Notes: generated by a model not told the origin, from the letters alone. DNA of 64,000 nucleotides from Epiperipatus broadwayi (GCA_028023455.1 JAQFVV010000257.1:1306001-1370000), one strand, 5' to 3'; numbered from the stretch's first letter, positions 49,673-63,942 are shown. Numbers and translations are program-made.

Positions 49673-49868
49673 GATTAAAAAATCATCGTGATTTTTTTTT
49701 CCAGTTGCTCAATAGTTTTTTTTTTTTTTAATGTGACATCATTGGAATTTATTTTAAGGCAAAATAGATAGATTAAAAAATCATCATGATTTTTTTTTCC
49801 AGTTGCTCAATAGTTTTTTTTTTTTTTAATGTGACATCATTGGAATTTATTTTAAGGCAAAATAGATA
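49673..49868. repeat. 98-bp tandem duplication, nearly identical
   Basis: Units 49673-49770 and 49771-49868 both read GATTAAAAAATCATC, then an internal T-run, CCAGTTGCTCAATAG, a longer T-run and GTGACATCATTGG. Only one substitution was seen (CGTGAT versus CATGAT). Confidence 0.9.
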
Positions 49869-50799
49869 GATATAAATATGTATGAACGCTTATGTTTTTT
49901 TTATATTAACAGATATGACATATAAAAAATACACTTTAACCTTCATTTTTTTAGAGGATGTGGAATCATTGGACTTGACACCAGTTGGCAGCTGAAGACA
50001 GAGTGCTAAGAGTCTATTGGTTACAGACCTAGTTATCATTCACTGATGAATCTTTTTTGTATATTTATAAAAGCAGATCATTTTCAAATGACAGATGGTA
50101 GCATGAATTTTATAAACAATAAGTCAAATGTTGGAAACACAAGTGAAATGTAATTCATAATAAGTAAAATATGAAACTCTAATGATATTTAGGAAGTTCA
50201 TTGTATCTGATAAAGTAGCAAGATTTGTTATTCAGATTAATAAAAGATAACTATGTAGATATAATGCAGTTTTATATTCCAGTATTTTCTGATTAAAGAA
50301 GTAGAGAATGAATTCTTTTTGCCTGACCAAACAGCATTTCAAAATTATCATAAGAAGTTTTATTACTAGATTTGGTTATAGTTACAGAAATGAGAATGGA
50401 CATAGATGGACAAGTAAATTTGCAGAAAAAGAAAATATTAATGTAAAACCTACTAAAACAGAATTGAAATATAAAGCTTAGTAATATTTATTGTGCCAAA
50501 TATTCTTTTAATGCTTTCACATCATATTTATGGTTAGTCAGCTGAGAAGATTTTTTTTTTTTTTTGCTAATTTGAATGCTATTTGATTTTTGGATCATTA
50601 CATATTTATTTTGCTGTTGATAATATTTCAATGCAGCTATTTTTAAAACAATAGTTCTTATGAATAATTTATGTGTGATTAGAATCTACATTTAAAAGGA
50701 GTGATAATAAAGAAAATTAGTTTCATATTCATAAAGAAGTTAAATTAGACTTCATATTGTCATGATATTTCATTTGTATACCACAATGTGTAATGGAGA
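49869..50799. other. AT-rich DNA with no recognised gene
   Basis: No open frame or repeat ends were recognised. Confidence 0.55.
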
Positions 50800-51390
50800 A
50801 AATGAAACTATATGAAAATAAATGTGAATAAAGGATTAGTGGAAAACAACATCCTTAAGATTAGACATGCTGATAACACAATTTTATATAGATGATAATA
50901 CAAATGGCAGAATTAGAGTTAATTGCTTTTATAAAAGTGATAATGAAGGTATAGAAATGGTTGAGTTTTTGACTTATGAGTTCACAATATAGTAATACTG
51001 AAAGAAAATTGTGAAAAAAAAATATCTGGAAAATATTATTAAAAGCAATGACATTTTCTTAAAAAAAAATCATATTTATTCAATATTTAAATATAAAGCT
51101 AAAAAAATATTGATGTTTTTGAAATAAAATGCTGTGTAAAACAGTTTAATATATTACATAAATCAAGAAAAATAATGAAATGGACAATTAATAATAGTAG
51201 CAAGTTGTTCAACATGCAAACCATGAGTAAATATATAATGCTTAAACAGATTAATTCTTAAAAAAAGATTATCATCCATGCCCTATAGTGAGTAACAGGC
51301 CAAAAATTACTGAAAAATGCATCACATATGATTATCAAGAGTCAATGCCAACATAGCAACCTGATAATAATAATAATAATACTGAATATT
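50800..51390 (+). pseudogene. Possible heavily decayed LINE reverse transcriptase
   Basis: A short stretch translates as KGLVENNILKIRHADNTILY, resembling the block before and through the RT YADD site with Tyr to His and Asp to Asn changes. Further on, a Val-Glu-Phe-Leu-Thr-Tyr stretch recalls the later RT/thumb region. It ends near a short (ATA)n tail (about 51365-51383). Many stops interrupt it. The identification rests on one main motif. Confidence 0.35.
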
Positions 51391-54300
51391 TTTTTATTTA
51401 TATATAAGAACAAATTTACAACACAAATGAGAAACATTTTTTTTATAAACAAACTTAATGAAGTGTAAGAAATACAACAATTAGAAGGAAATGGTCACTG
51501 TTGGATTATTGGAAACTTTAGAATTATAATTAAAATATTATTTTTTGTAGATTGTTTTATAAATTAAATGAAATTGGATTGTTATAAGTTTTTATGTTCA
51601 TTCATTTTTATGCATGTGTGAGTGTATTTAGTATAATTTAAATAATGTCCAGTGGGTGTGATTGCTATAGTTATTGGTCATGTGATTGTAAAAGAGGAAA
51701 CATCTTGATATGGTTCCTATAAGACATAAATGACTTATTTGATATGTTAAATATTTTTTATTTATTATTCATTATCTATTTCAAATTTTGTTTAAGTTTG
51801 ATTATTATTTAAGAACAAAATTATGCAACCCACTTAAGTAAAATATTTTTTAAAACAAATTTAATGAATTATATGAAATAATACACGAAAATATAAATTA
51901 AAAATATTTTAATAAACAATATGGAATACATTTTTCATCACATTTCTTTTCTAAATATAATATATTGAGATCTTAATAGATACAATGTTAGGATGCAAAA
52001 TCAGCAATTTGCAAACATTTCATACAGATTAGAGGATAGATGTATATTATCAATTTAACTCCAAAATGCCAACTGACGTGAGATAATAGGATTTTTTTCC
52101 ACAATTTGGATTACTTTACATAAGTTTTATTTATTATTACTTAAAGAAAATTAAATAAGCCCATAATTTTCCAAGTATTGTTTGGGTAAATGCTAAATTA
52201 AAGTATATTACACACTAAAAAAATGTTTTTCTGTGCAAGGCAATAATTAGGACAATGTCTAATAAATAGTTAAATATCTTAAAATATATTCTGTCACCCA
52301 TATTGATGAACATGTTATAAATTATGTAGGAAAACTGAGACATTAATATCTTTTAATAAACTTTTATAGAAAAAATATTTAATTTTTGTTGTTAAATGTT
52401 TTTATTTGACATAAAATTTAATCATTAATAACTGAAAAATGTACTATTTGGGAGATTGTAAGAAATGTAAATATTGAAAGTTATGGATTGAGTCATGATC
52501 TGTGAATTTTAAAGTCCATCATTTTAGAAAGAAATCCATAGCTATTTTCTCCTTACTGGAATATCAGTTTTTTACTGTTAATTCATTAATATGCATCTTA
52601 TTAATCTAGATTGACTATTAGCTAATAATATTTATAGACTCATTTACCAACCAAAATTAGAAGGATAGTTATCCAAAAGAAAATTTTCAGATTCACTCAG
52701 TCTTAACTTGAATTTCTTGTCATGGTCTGGTAGAATGTTGTGCAATATGGGTTTTACTTGTGTATATTTATTTATTTTTAATCAGTATTGTAATTTATTA
52801 TGTTAAAAATCTGAAACTTATTGTGTATAAATCAGAATAATGAAATACCAACTAGATTATTTATATAATAGCCAATTTGTGATTTTTAAATTGTGTCAAG
52901 ATAAACTCATAAAATATGTATCATGAACCCATTTTATAAACTATGTCAAGGGTTTAATTAACTTGGCATAATTGAAAAGGTTTTATATAAACCAATCTTA
53001 TAAATCTTATTTCTCTTAATTTCTTATTTAAATATTGTTGAAAGTTGTTATTATATATGTTTTTATCTTATTTCATAATAAGCTCAATAAATGTTTCTAT
53101 GCTTTTACTAATATATTAAGAGTTGTAGACATATTACTAATATACATTAATTTTTAGCTGTGTCTATATTAAAACTAATTTACATTATATCACCACATAT
53201 TATTTATTGTTTTATTTAATTTTTTTCTAATTTTTGTGATTTTTAATTATTACTATTACTGTAAAATTGTTGCTGTTTTGTAAAATATACTAAAAGTATT
53301 AGTTTTTATTATTTTAACATGCATCTTTAATCATTAGATATTATTAATAAAGTTTGTAATATAATATGTGAAAGTGGTCTAAGAAGAAAGATTATATTGG
53401 TCAAAAAAAAAAAAAAAGAGCAGTTTTAGACCTCAAATTATTTTTCTACCTTAACCCGTTTAATTGATCACTCAATTAATATTCTCTGTAAAATTTGTAT
53501 TGATGGTTTAAATCTTTTTTCTTCCTTACTCTTTTCAAAAGAAGTTGCATGGTGATTAATAATTAAGTGGGAGAGGGGTTTATAAAACAATAACTAAAGA
53601 ATAATAATGAAATTGTATGTGGAATTGAAATGACAGTTGTTCTCTCTCTCTATTTTTTGGCATTGTTTATTAATAATAAATATTTTGCAGAAAAAAATCA
53701 GTAAGTAATTAATTAGTGATACAAATTGTCTAAAATAATAAAATTATTTTATTTAATACAAATTTATTTAATAAATTTGGTAAATGAAAAAAATCTATAT
53801 ATTTTATTGTTTTATACTGAAAGGTGGGGGAAAAAAAGTGCTAAATTTTAGTAAATTATTAAAAAATAAAATCATTGCTTTACAAAGAAATGAGAATTTA
53901 AAAGAAAAGAAAAATACCTTCATTTAAGCAGTATCAAAATATCTTAATTCCATTTTTTTAATCTGTCTGTAGTAAAATTCCAATTTTGACATGTATCTTA
54001 ATTAAAATAGAAAAATAAAACTCTGATTTAGCAAAATGTGTTTTTAATTCTAAAATTCAACTAATAGAGTAAATATATCATAAATTAAAAAGGAAGAAAA
54101 ATAATTTATATCTAGAAAATAAGTGTAATGTTTTCTAGAATAATTAGCCTAATTAAATTTACTGTTTATCCTACTCTATATTGTTATCAATTTCTAATAC
54201 ATTTGAAAGTCTTACATGAAATTAAACTATTATATACATATTTTTTTTGGTTGACGTTTTATGTTTCTTAATTTGATTTATAGATCTTTTGAAACTTTAT

Positions 54301-55182
54301 TAATTACATTTTTTAAAAAAAAATCACTTTAAACATTCATATATTTATTTAATTGTCATTATCATTATTTTCAAGTAATATTGGTTCATCATCTAGGATG
54401 AAGGTCTTTCCAAGTTCTATACAGATTGTCAAATATATAACTTCTTTTTCTTCATATCATTATAATAAAATTTCTTACAGATTCATACCCAAGATGGTTT
54501 CTTTCTATTTCTTGTAGAGTTTTTTTGAATTCGTTTTAAGACTTTAACAATCCATTTATTATCATCACTTTTAATATCTTGACTATCCCAGCTTCATTTC
54601 AATGTATAAATACTCTTAATGCTGTCAATTATATCTGTTAGTTCTCTTCTCTATGCATTTCACATTTCCCCCTTTTTGTTACCTATAACATAATCTGTTA
54701 TATTTCAACTTACTTTTAACTAATGGAATAGTCCTGATTCCATCTCATCTCAATTGGATTGAAGAATTCATCATCATGGAGCAATACAAATTTGAATAAC
54801 TAATGTATGTTAAATAAAAGAAACATGCCAATGGTTGATGTTGTTAAGTGAATCTGGTTGTTTTTATTATGGATGGAGATCTAGTTTTAAATTGTCAAAT
54901 CATTTAAAAATAAGGGAGACAAGAACAATTTATTGTCCAACATGAATGGCAATACACATGTTGTACACCCTCTAGTTAAAACAGTGATGAAAATTTACAT
55001 TAGAATTGGAAGCTACTAAAAACTAGATAAGTTTCAAACTGCCACAGTACAGCTGGAAGTGTCACCATACTTACCCATGAGGCAGGCTGCCCTGGTACAG
55101 TAGGAGTGATAAGCAAATTTAGAAGAGTGGTTGTAAACCTCTACATTAATAGTTTCATAGCAACTACATGCTATACCAAGCC
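51391..55182. other. AT-rich DNA with no recognised gene
   Basis: There are long runs of A/T-rich sequence with stops in all frames. An A15-type run lies at 53403-53418. No terminal repeats were recognised. Confidence 0.6.
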
Positions 55183-55278
55183 TATAACTTGTTATATATA
55201 TATATATATATATATTATAAATATGCAAGTTATAACTTGTTATATATATATATATATATATATTATAAATATGCAATT
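55183..55278. repeat. 48-bp tandem duplication around (TA)n
   Basis: TATAACTTGTTATATA followed by (TA)n and TTATAAATATGCAA occurs at 55183 and again at 55231. The overlapping frames here are repeat translations. Confidence 0.85.
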
Positions 55279-56443
55279 ATATGTTTGTTTAAATAATAAA
55301 TACTTAAATGTATTTTTGGAGTTATGTTTATTATAATCATGTAGTAAACATAGCATAATATCACTCTTTAGACTGAAGTTTCTTATAATAAATGTTAATA
55401 TCTCAATCTCATACATAAGCATTGGTGAAACACAATTACTAAAAATATTTTTTCAAATGCATAATCATACTTTATTTTAATATTAAATTATTTTTATATG
55501 AAAAGCATTCCATCCTAATTTAATTCTATGATTAATTTTAATCTGATTAAAGTATTTGTAATTGTTGAAATCTAAATTGTTCTCATGAATCTTTATTTTC
55601 TTTTTTTGAAAAGTGATGGAGTATTACTTTTGTCTTTTTTAGCAATTATTTTTTATCACACTTTTTTACTTGCATCTGATAATTCTTGTAACATTCTCAA
55701 AACTCTGAAATACTATTTTCAAAAAACAATCATATCATTGACAAAAAATAATAATAACTAATCTATATTTTTTAATCCCTTTAACATTTTATTTTAATTT
55801 GCAAAACATTTATTTCAAAACTGTTGTAATATAGAATCATTTACTTTGATGAACACCTTTATTAATGTTAACTATTTAAATGTCGTTTTATATTATATTA
55901 CTGCTTTTCCAGTTTATATAAATAGTCTTCAGAATTTGACAATATTATTGGCCTATGACTTTCTATTCCCAGGTTTTAATCATTTGCAAAAGTCAAATGA
56001 TTTTCATAATCTATAGATTCAATAAAAAATTATATTGCATACTTTATTTGTTTCACATAAGACTTTTTATATGGCCTAATGTACTTTAATGACTTTAAAT
56101 CCAGTTTGTTTACATTTTTGTGTGATTTATATTTACAGTTTTCTGAAGATAAGTTGTAATGGTCATGATAAAAATTAATATAAAATAGATAAAACCAAGA
56201 AATTTGTAATCTTTAATATCCTTTTTTAAAATACCAACTTCGTAATTGTATTTTTTTTTAGCTTTGCTACACTGGTGTTTTTATATATTTCTTTTTGTTG
56301 AGAGACTTTCTATCTTCTATAGCGGATAGCCAATTAAAAGGAATATATGTATTAATTTTTGAAAGTAATATTATTATGTTGTGCTAATTAATTTGAGATG
56401 ATGAAGTTATGCAAATGTTTTAAAATAATGGGTTATATATATA
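55279..56443. other. AT-rich DNA with no recognised gene
   Basis: No open frame or repeat structure was recognised. Confidence 0.6.
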
Positions 56444-56666
56444 TAACGAAACTTAAATATATTCCAAACAACGGTAAACAATTTATAATATAATATAAAT
56501 AAAAACTCATAAAGAAATATTTTCGATTATATTCATAATCATTTTCATTTTGAAAGTCGAGTTGAAAATGCTTATGAATATAATCGAAAATATTTCTTTA
56601 TGAGTTTTTATTTATATTATATTATAAATTGTTTATCGTTGTTTGGAATAAATTTAAGTTTCGTTA
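56444..56666. mobile_element. 223-bp palindromic MITE with possible TA duplication
   Basis: TAACGAAACTTAAATATATT at the left mirrors the right end (GGAATAAATTTAAGTTTCGTTA) with a couple of mismatches. The two halves pair almost to the centre, near 56545-56555. Flanking TA at both ends (56444-56445, 56665-56666) would fit a Tc1/mariner- or PIF-type duplication. It has no coding capacity. Confidence 0.75.
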
Positions 56667-59530
56667 TTGTATTATTGATATTAGCGGACATTTATTTTGT
56701 TATATATATATATATACACAAGAAAAATAAAGAGGAATATTAAATAGAATAGATAAGTAAATTTGTGATATTAAATATATGATAAATATGAAGTATAATA
56801 TGTTCATGAATTATTTTTATTAAATATAAACAGGAACTAAAAAAGTAGATAAAATTTTGATAAAATTTGTCATGTAGATTTAATCTGGGGTTTCTTCATG
56901 CAATGCAATTTTATGCATTGTATTCACTATGTGTTCTTTTTCTTTCTTGTTATTATTAATATTTTTGGGAGGAGGGGAGTAATAAAAAGAATAATAAATA
57001 TCAGTGTTTTTAGTACCCTGACATTAAGTTTATAATTTTATTCCTAAATAAATGTTGATGTTTATCTTACTGTTTTTAATGTTTAGGATATTATTTTGCA
57101 TGTTTATATATAAACCTCCACTTATTATCATATATATATATATATTTATTATCAGAAAAATGTAAGAATAAATAGTTTTGTTCTTAAGTTTTTCCGATAT
57201 AGTAGTATTAATATTTGATATTACGCAGAAATTGGTAGACCTTCTTTTGTTTATGTATGTTTAGAGCTTTCATAATTACAATTTTGTATAGTCTGTTTTG
57301 TTGCTTTTTAGGTAAATTATATCTTGCCATTTTTATTTTATTTATATCACAATATTTGATGAGTTTAAACATGTAATATATACAGTTGAAATGAAAGATA
57401 TTCCTGTTTGTTTTATTCTCATCATTTATCATTATTGTTCTTTTTTTTCTTTCAGTTATATATATATATATAAAGATACAGTCTTGTTTTCTTTTAGCAT
57501 TTTATTCTAATAATTCATACATTAAATAGATTAATTTGAATATCAAAACAATTCTTCAACATAAATGTTAATTAGAAAGTTTAAATTGTATGACAGAAGT
57601 AGTTTAACGACATTATTTGAGAAGCTTAGCAAAAATCAATTTATTTTTCTCGGAGTTTGAATTTCAGTTAGAACTGTTTTTAATTTATTATTAAGAGAAT
57701 TTAATCTCCATAGAATTAATGTTATTTTGAATTATAAAAGTAAGATTTACTCGAGCTTTATCAAAGAAGTGAAGACCGATGAAGCATCTGCTTCCAGATC
57801 CATTGAGCCAAAAGTTCATCTAAAAAGATTCAAACTAAGCAAAGACTTATTGAATTGATATATTCCTTCAAAACATTTTTTATGTTTAGGAAGACAAACC
57901 ATTTGTTGAATATTTTGAGATATTTTATAGCAATATTAAAGTCAGTTGGTCTTCTTTATATGAAAACATTTACTGACGCTGTACTTAAAATAAATATGAA
58001 ATAGCAGAGAATTACCATAAGATGTAATTTATATTATAAACTTGATATTTTTAGTCTCATTTTGAAGTAAATAATAATAAAAAGGAAGTCATTGCTATAT
58101 TATATGTTTTTTTTTTCACTTGATATGTAAATGTACGATAATCTATTAGATAATTCATTTAAATGGCAGCATATATAAATAAATAAAATATTTACAAAAT
58201 GTATTTTTCACTAAAAAATGATTAGTTGGAATACATTCTAATATGCATCTATATAAAATAGTTTTAAATAACTTATTGCTCAGGAAATATCTCGCCATCC
58301 TCTCTTCACAGAAGACTAAAGTCATCATGGCTAACAATGGGGGGGGGGTTATTATCATCTTTTATTGTTTATATTTTAGCCAAGAAATGGTAATGTTACT
58401 TAAATTATAGCTCCCTAAATAATAATATTGTTTATTTAGAAACCTTCAATTATCTAAAAACTTTTTTATAGATTCAAACCCAAGAGAATGAACATAATAA
58501 TTGAATGTGGGAGTCACCTTAACACCAATTTTTTAATGCTTATATATATATTCAGCTGGGTTATTAGTTTCTAAAAAGAGTTTAAAATTATCATCTAGAA
58601 TGTTTTTATTACTTTTAAAGTAGTATTTTAAAAGCGTTAAGAAATAATATCTAAAAAAACAGAGTAACTAAAGATAATAATGTCAAAACTTCTAAAAAAA
58701 ATTAGCATCCAGTAATTTAGAATAAATAATTAGCATAAATCTTACATTTTTTTTTGCTATAAAAAACATGTCAGTAAAAAATAAGAGGGTATGACATCAT
58801 TTACATTTTTATATTCTCCATTTATATAATTTTCTATATCATAATAATATTGCTTACTAACTCATTAATCTCTATAATACTTTTATTTAAGTATATTACA
58901 TGGACATGAATATACATGGTATTACCAACTTCATTAATTATTTTATATACTTTTAAATAAGAGTAGGTCATTAGGAATTTTAAATCAGTAACTTACTATG
59001 CTTGTAGTTGTTAAACATGCATGTAGATTATCTTGTAACATTTTACAAGTTATATGCAAGGAAATTAACTTTATCATAACAATAATATCTTAATCTATAT
59101 CACTCAGTTCTCTATAAACAGGCAAAAATGAGACTTGCATGAAAAAATAAAATTTCATAAATCACATTTAAATAATGATCATGTGGTTGTTATTTCAATT
59201 CTATCATCAGTATGACATAACAATGATACATGCCTCTTAATAATTCTGTCTATAATTCAGTTTCACGCATAAATAATTATGCCAAAAATATCATTATATC
59301 AGTACATGTTATAATGTGTAGCAAACTCATCATTGTATGTTTAGACTTCCTCTGTAATGTACAGAATATATTCTTAATAAAAAGTGGATCTTACATATCA
59401 TTATTTAGTTGACATACTTCAATAGCACATCTGCATTTACTAAAAATGGAACAATATAAGGTACAGTTATTAACAGAATCCTTATTTCTAACTTCATCCC
59501 TGTAATTAATTTCACCTATATATGAAAACA

Positions 59531-59534
<4 letters not shown>
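56667..59534. other. AT-rich DNA with no recognised gene
   Basis: It includes short (TA)n tracts (about 56701-56715, 57131-57145, 57459-57471) and a G9 run near 58340. Short frames such as 57208-57432 and 58155-58358 have no recognisable domain. Confidence 0.6.

Positions 59535-59576
<42 letters not shown>
59535..59576. repeat. (TA)n microsatellite, about 42 bp
   Basis: A pure TA tract ending exactly where the TG...CA-bounded unit begins. Confidence 0.9.
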
Positions 59577-59579
<3 letters not shown>

Positions 59580-62500
59580 ACCCTTACTTCTCGATGTATA
59601 ATATAATTTGAAATACGACTAGCTTAATTAAATTATAATGCTCAGTTAAAATTTGCATGTTTATCTTTAATATACTTGTATATTATCATATACTACTTAA
59701 ATTTATCATTAATTATCAAAATCAATATAATTCTATAGTATGTACTAATTAAATAAGTATTTAATTAAAATCATGAGACTGTGAAGTAAAGTTACAAAGT
59801 AATAAGTAGATTTACATTGAGTCAATATCTTCCAAACATATTGTCTCAATGGCATAAGAATACTATCACCTCCTTATTAACTTACTACTACCTCTATAGC
59901 ATTCTTATGGCTTTTAAATAAAATAAACTATCTTTAATAATAATAAAATAAATAAATCTTAACTTTTAATTTTTAAAAATATAATTAAATAATCTCAGGT
60001 TCTTCTAATTATCTTAAAGTAATGATAACTCATGTAAATAAGTATGATATGGGATTTTATATCAAACCTAAATACACCTAACTTATTTTAATAATAATAA
60101 TAATAATAATACTCTTAGGGTATAACTTAACCTTATCTATTCCTATTATACCATCAATCATTAAATAATAATAACATGTCTATCTTTTATCTTCATATAG
60201 TATCTTAATTTTAGAATAGATCAAAATCTTATAATTCAATAATCTATGGCAATAAATAATATTGTACTCTTATATTATGCATTATAATTACTCTATGACC
60301 ATTGTAATATAATGTAATAATGTCAATCAATTCTCATAAATGATAATCAGGAAAATATTGTATTTATTTCTAAAATAATATTAATAAATTCACATTGTGC
60401 AAATATTATGTTTGTTCAAATTATCTGTTGTCAAATGCTGTGGTGTAAAATAATGAACTCGACACACTTTTAAAACAAATTAAACAAATTTATTTACATT
60501 AACTTCAACTAAGAATTTATTTACAATATTTACAGTTCAAAATTAGGAAAACAAAGAAAATAAAATAAGAAAATAATAATACAATATGTTTACACTGTTA
60601 TTAATTCATACTCCTAATAAGTAATTATACATTCTTTAAAATGCTGTACTAATAACATTGAAGTATGTTTTCAAAACTTAGACTTTAAACAAATATCAGT
60701 GAACTTTAATTATTACACAGAAAAATTTATGTAAACAATGTTTATATAGCATATGTAAACAATTAAACTTTACTAATTAAATTGCTACATCACTTAAATA
60801 TTACTGTTACTTATTTCATCATATACTAGTATGTGTTCACTTTACTATTAGCATTACTTGAATAGCATAATATAGAAACTAATGTATCCTTATAATGTAA
60901 TAACAAAGAATTGATTATAATTTTATATTTCACTTATTGCAATTCATGCTACATGTTTTGTTAAATATGCATTACATATATGTACTGTTAAAATAATAAT
61001 ATTTAAATTATTCATCAATTTCAAATTCATAAAGTACTATATTAGATAAATTTTATGATTCTTTTCTGTGTGAAATTATTACTTTACTTTATGTGTTATT
61101 CTACTCCTTCTTAATAAACTTTTATCTACAAAAACATCCTCTAAAACTTATTTAAAATTCCGGGAAAATAACCTTCAACTTTAAATAAATACTAATTATC
61201 CAAACTATTTATACTACGTCATCTATATTCAGTAAACCTTTAATTCAAACATAAACTTCTACATAAAACTTAACTTAATTTATCCAATAAAATAAAAATA
61301 AAATATAGACTTTGAGATCTCTTCCTAACTTGAAATAAAATAATTACTTGTATGAATAATAAATATAATTCTAATACTCCAACATAATAATAATAAAAAT
61401 AAAAATCAAAATTTATTTACGAAAGAATCATATAATTATTTCTAAGCTTCTTATGTAATGTTGTATCATATTTATATCATAAATTCAAATTATGCATATT
61501 TAAATAAAACTGTTACTGCCAATATAATGTGTGTATATTTTTAAAATACTTATACATCCATTCAACAATAACATATCATTTTGGTTGATCTAAAGAAAAA
61601 AACATATTAAATACATCAAAATTATTATTATTATGATACAATTTTTACCATCAATAATGATTTAATGTACAGTCCATCTTCCAATATTCTTCGGAATTAC
61701 AGCTTCATAAAATAATTCACATTTACACTCACAATCATTCTTTAACATATTCCGTGTTATATTAATTATAAAATAAACTTATGCAATTAATCATTATATT
61801 ATTTTTAGTTATTATTTAAAGAAATGTACCTATCTTATTTTAATAGATTAATAATATTTAAATTTTATGTTAGATAAATAAAACAGAATTCATATTACAT
61901 AACTCCAGCGATGTTTCCTTTTCACCATAAAGTTCTTTAATCCTAGGCACATATTCACTAGAACACCATTTCCTGTTTCCGGTCCATCACGTGTTTTTTT
62001 AAAAGTTTATGAAAATGAAAACGTTCTTTTAAAATAAAATAAAAGTTAATTCTTCCATAAGAAATAAAATAAAATTAAAATAGTTTATAGGATCCTGATT
62101 TAGTTATTTTTAAAATATTATTCAAAAGTTATTATTTTAGCTTAGTCTTTAGTTTTATGAAAATTATCATTTAATTATTTTAAATTAACTGGGACGTCCA
62201 CGTATTACTTGCGCATTTCTTAACAAAATATCCAGGTAAGAATAAGCTTCTTCATCTAAAACGACCAGCGTTTAAATTATTTCAATATAATAATTTTATT
62301 ATATTAAGATTTTTAGCTAATTATATTTCAATTGATTTGCCTTTAAAATCATCAACATTCAGTCTTTTAAACATAAAGACTTAACAAGGCAAGTATTTAT
62401 AAAACTACTTTTATTTCTAATATCTTTACTCAAGATATACATTTAAATTTATAGCTTGCAAAAATACTTTCTTTATACAAAAGTATTTATTCTTTAAAAT

Positions 62501-63845
62501 ATCTATTTTCTAATAGGCAACAGTAATTAGCTTTTAAAATTATATACTGTCCAAAATACTACTTTTCTCCATCTTGTAATTTTCCGAACTAATCCAGCGT
62601 TTGTCATATTTCTAGGGTAAAGTTTCCGATATATTTTCACTATATATGATGTTCCCATGACTATTTGCTTGTAAATTGAGCTTCAATAGAGACGACTGAT
62701 AGGGAAAAATTAAATTAACACTGCATGTTTATCATTTAAAACTTTTATAAATTATTTACAATGACACTCTTATAATTTTAAAAAATGATTTTAGAGCGTC
62801 TATAAATTTACTTAGCTATTTTTTTAATAGCACAATTAACTTGAAAATTCAATCACAAAGTCCTCTCCTAACAATTGAACTGAGCTTTTATACTGGAAGA
62901 AACTTCCCATTTGATTGGTACATTTAAACAATCAACTTGCTGGCTTATTTACATATTTACCAACAACACAAAATTAAAAAATAAATAATGACTTATTTAA
63001 TATTTAATATTTATTACATTATTAAAATTTTTAAAATAATCTTTATCGTTCATTTAAATTTATTAAACATTCTTTTAAAATATTCTTACTTACTTGATTT
63101 TAATTTTAACTTTTATAAGATTATTTAAAATAAACTAAGTATTTTTTTATACGTCATATTTTTAAAACAATATTTTAAAATCAGATTTAATATTTCACAT
63201 TGAATATCTTTATTTTTATCTCGTGATAACTCACGTATTATTTATAAATTTTATAACATGATTTTTTAAAATAGTTTTGCAACTTTATTAAATAACTTCC
63301 AAGCATGTGTGTATATTTAACTAACATCTGTTTTTTATAACACAAGAAACGCTTGTCATCGTCTAAAAATAAACTAACAATTGCATTTTTTAAAATAAAT
63401 ATTTTTTAAATAAATAAGATATTATAATAGATTTTAAAATAATTATCCAATATTATTAAAATCAAATATTAGTCTTTTATTTAAGTACTTACAATAATTA
63501 AAATATTTATATTCTTTTATAATATTATTTTATCAACAATAAACATATGTATTTAATCTTACTTGTCTTTTAAACACTTTTAGCTTTAAATACCTATTTA
63601 TTAAATATATTAATGCAGTATTGATTATGGCCATTTTTCCAACCATATACTACTATCATCTTTATTTAAAATGTCTCTCTCAATATCAGCACAATTTCAC
63701 ATATCAAATACTCATAGATTGCTTTAATTAAACTTTTTGAAATATTACCATAAGCAAAATCAACATCACATATTCAAATATATCTTAAATTTAAAATTTT
63801 TAATAGATTAGCACAAAAATTAAATGGTGACCCATACAAAAGGGC

Positions 63846-63848
<3 letters not shown>
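59577..63848 (-). mobile_element. Candidate solo LTR or non-autonomous element, 4.27 kb, TG...CA-bounded
   Basis: The left edge is TGTACCCTTACTTC and the right edge ends AAAAGGGCACA. The inverse complement of the right edge (TGTGCCCTT) matches the left in 8 of 9 positions. Both edges abut (TA)n, with ATAT on each side (59573-59576 and 63849-63852), exactly as in the LTR element at 40072. The sequence between is very AT-rich and non-coding. On the minus strand it has a CCAAT plus TATAAAAG promoter-like region (62885-62918) and a downstream AATAAA (inverse of 60489-60494). The match of edges to simple repeats could be chance. No second copy of the ends was found inside, so a solo LTR is the preferred reading. 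Confidence 0.45.
62885..62918 (-). promoter_or_regulatory. CCAAT and TATAAAAG promoter-like pair
   Basis: On the minus strand CCAATCAAATGG is followed about 20 nt later by TATAAAAGCTCAGTTC. TATAAAAG is a strong TATA-box match, and TCAGTT resembles an arthropod-type initiator but sits closer than the usual spacing of about 30 bp. No coding sequence follows, so it would drive a non-coding or element transcript. Confidence 0.4.

Positions 63849-63939
<91 letters not shown>
63849..63939. repeat. (TA)n microsatellite, about 91 bp
   Basis: A pure TA tract directly following the right edge of the 4.27-kb unit. The remaining 61 bases to the window end are unremarkable. Confidence 0.95.

Positions 63940-63942
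<3 letters not shown>

Noticed and set aside
54361-54730. Possible minus-strand tail of an RTE-like element (words resembling LINE C-terminal sequence near 54400)
   Set aside because: Only scattered resemblance with many stops and no tail repeat or boundary; too weak to annotate.
57630-57862. Possible exon: acceptor-like TTTGAATTTCAG, then an open stretch ending KVHLKRFKLSKDLLN
   Set aside because: The open stretch is only about 65 codons with no recognisable domain, and an AG acceptor is expected by chance in this composition. There is no partner exon nearby.
59205-59225. Minus-strand CTGATGA at about 59205-59215 as another hammerhead
   Set aside because: No stem II can be formed before the following GAAA-like word, and there is no stem I partner.
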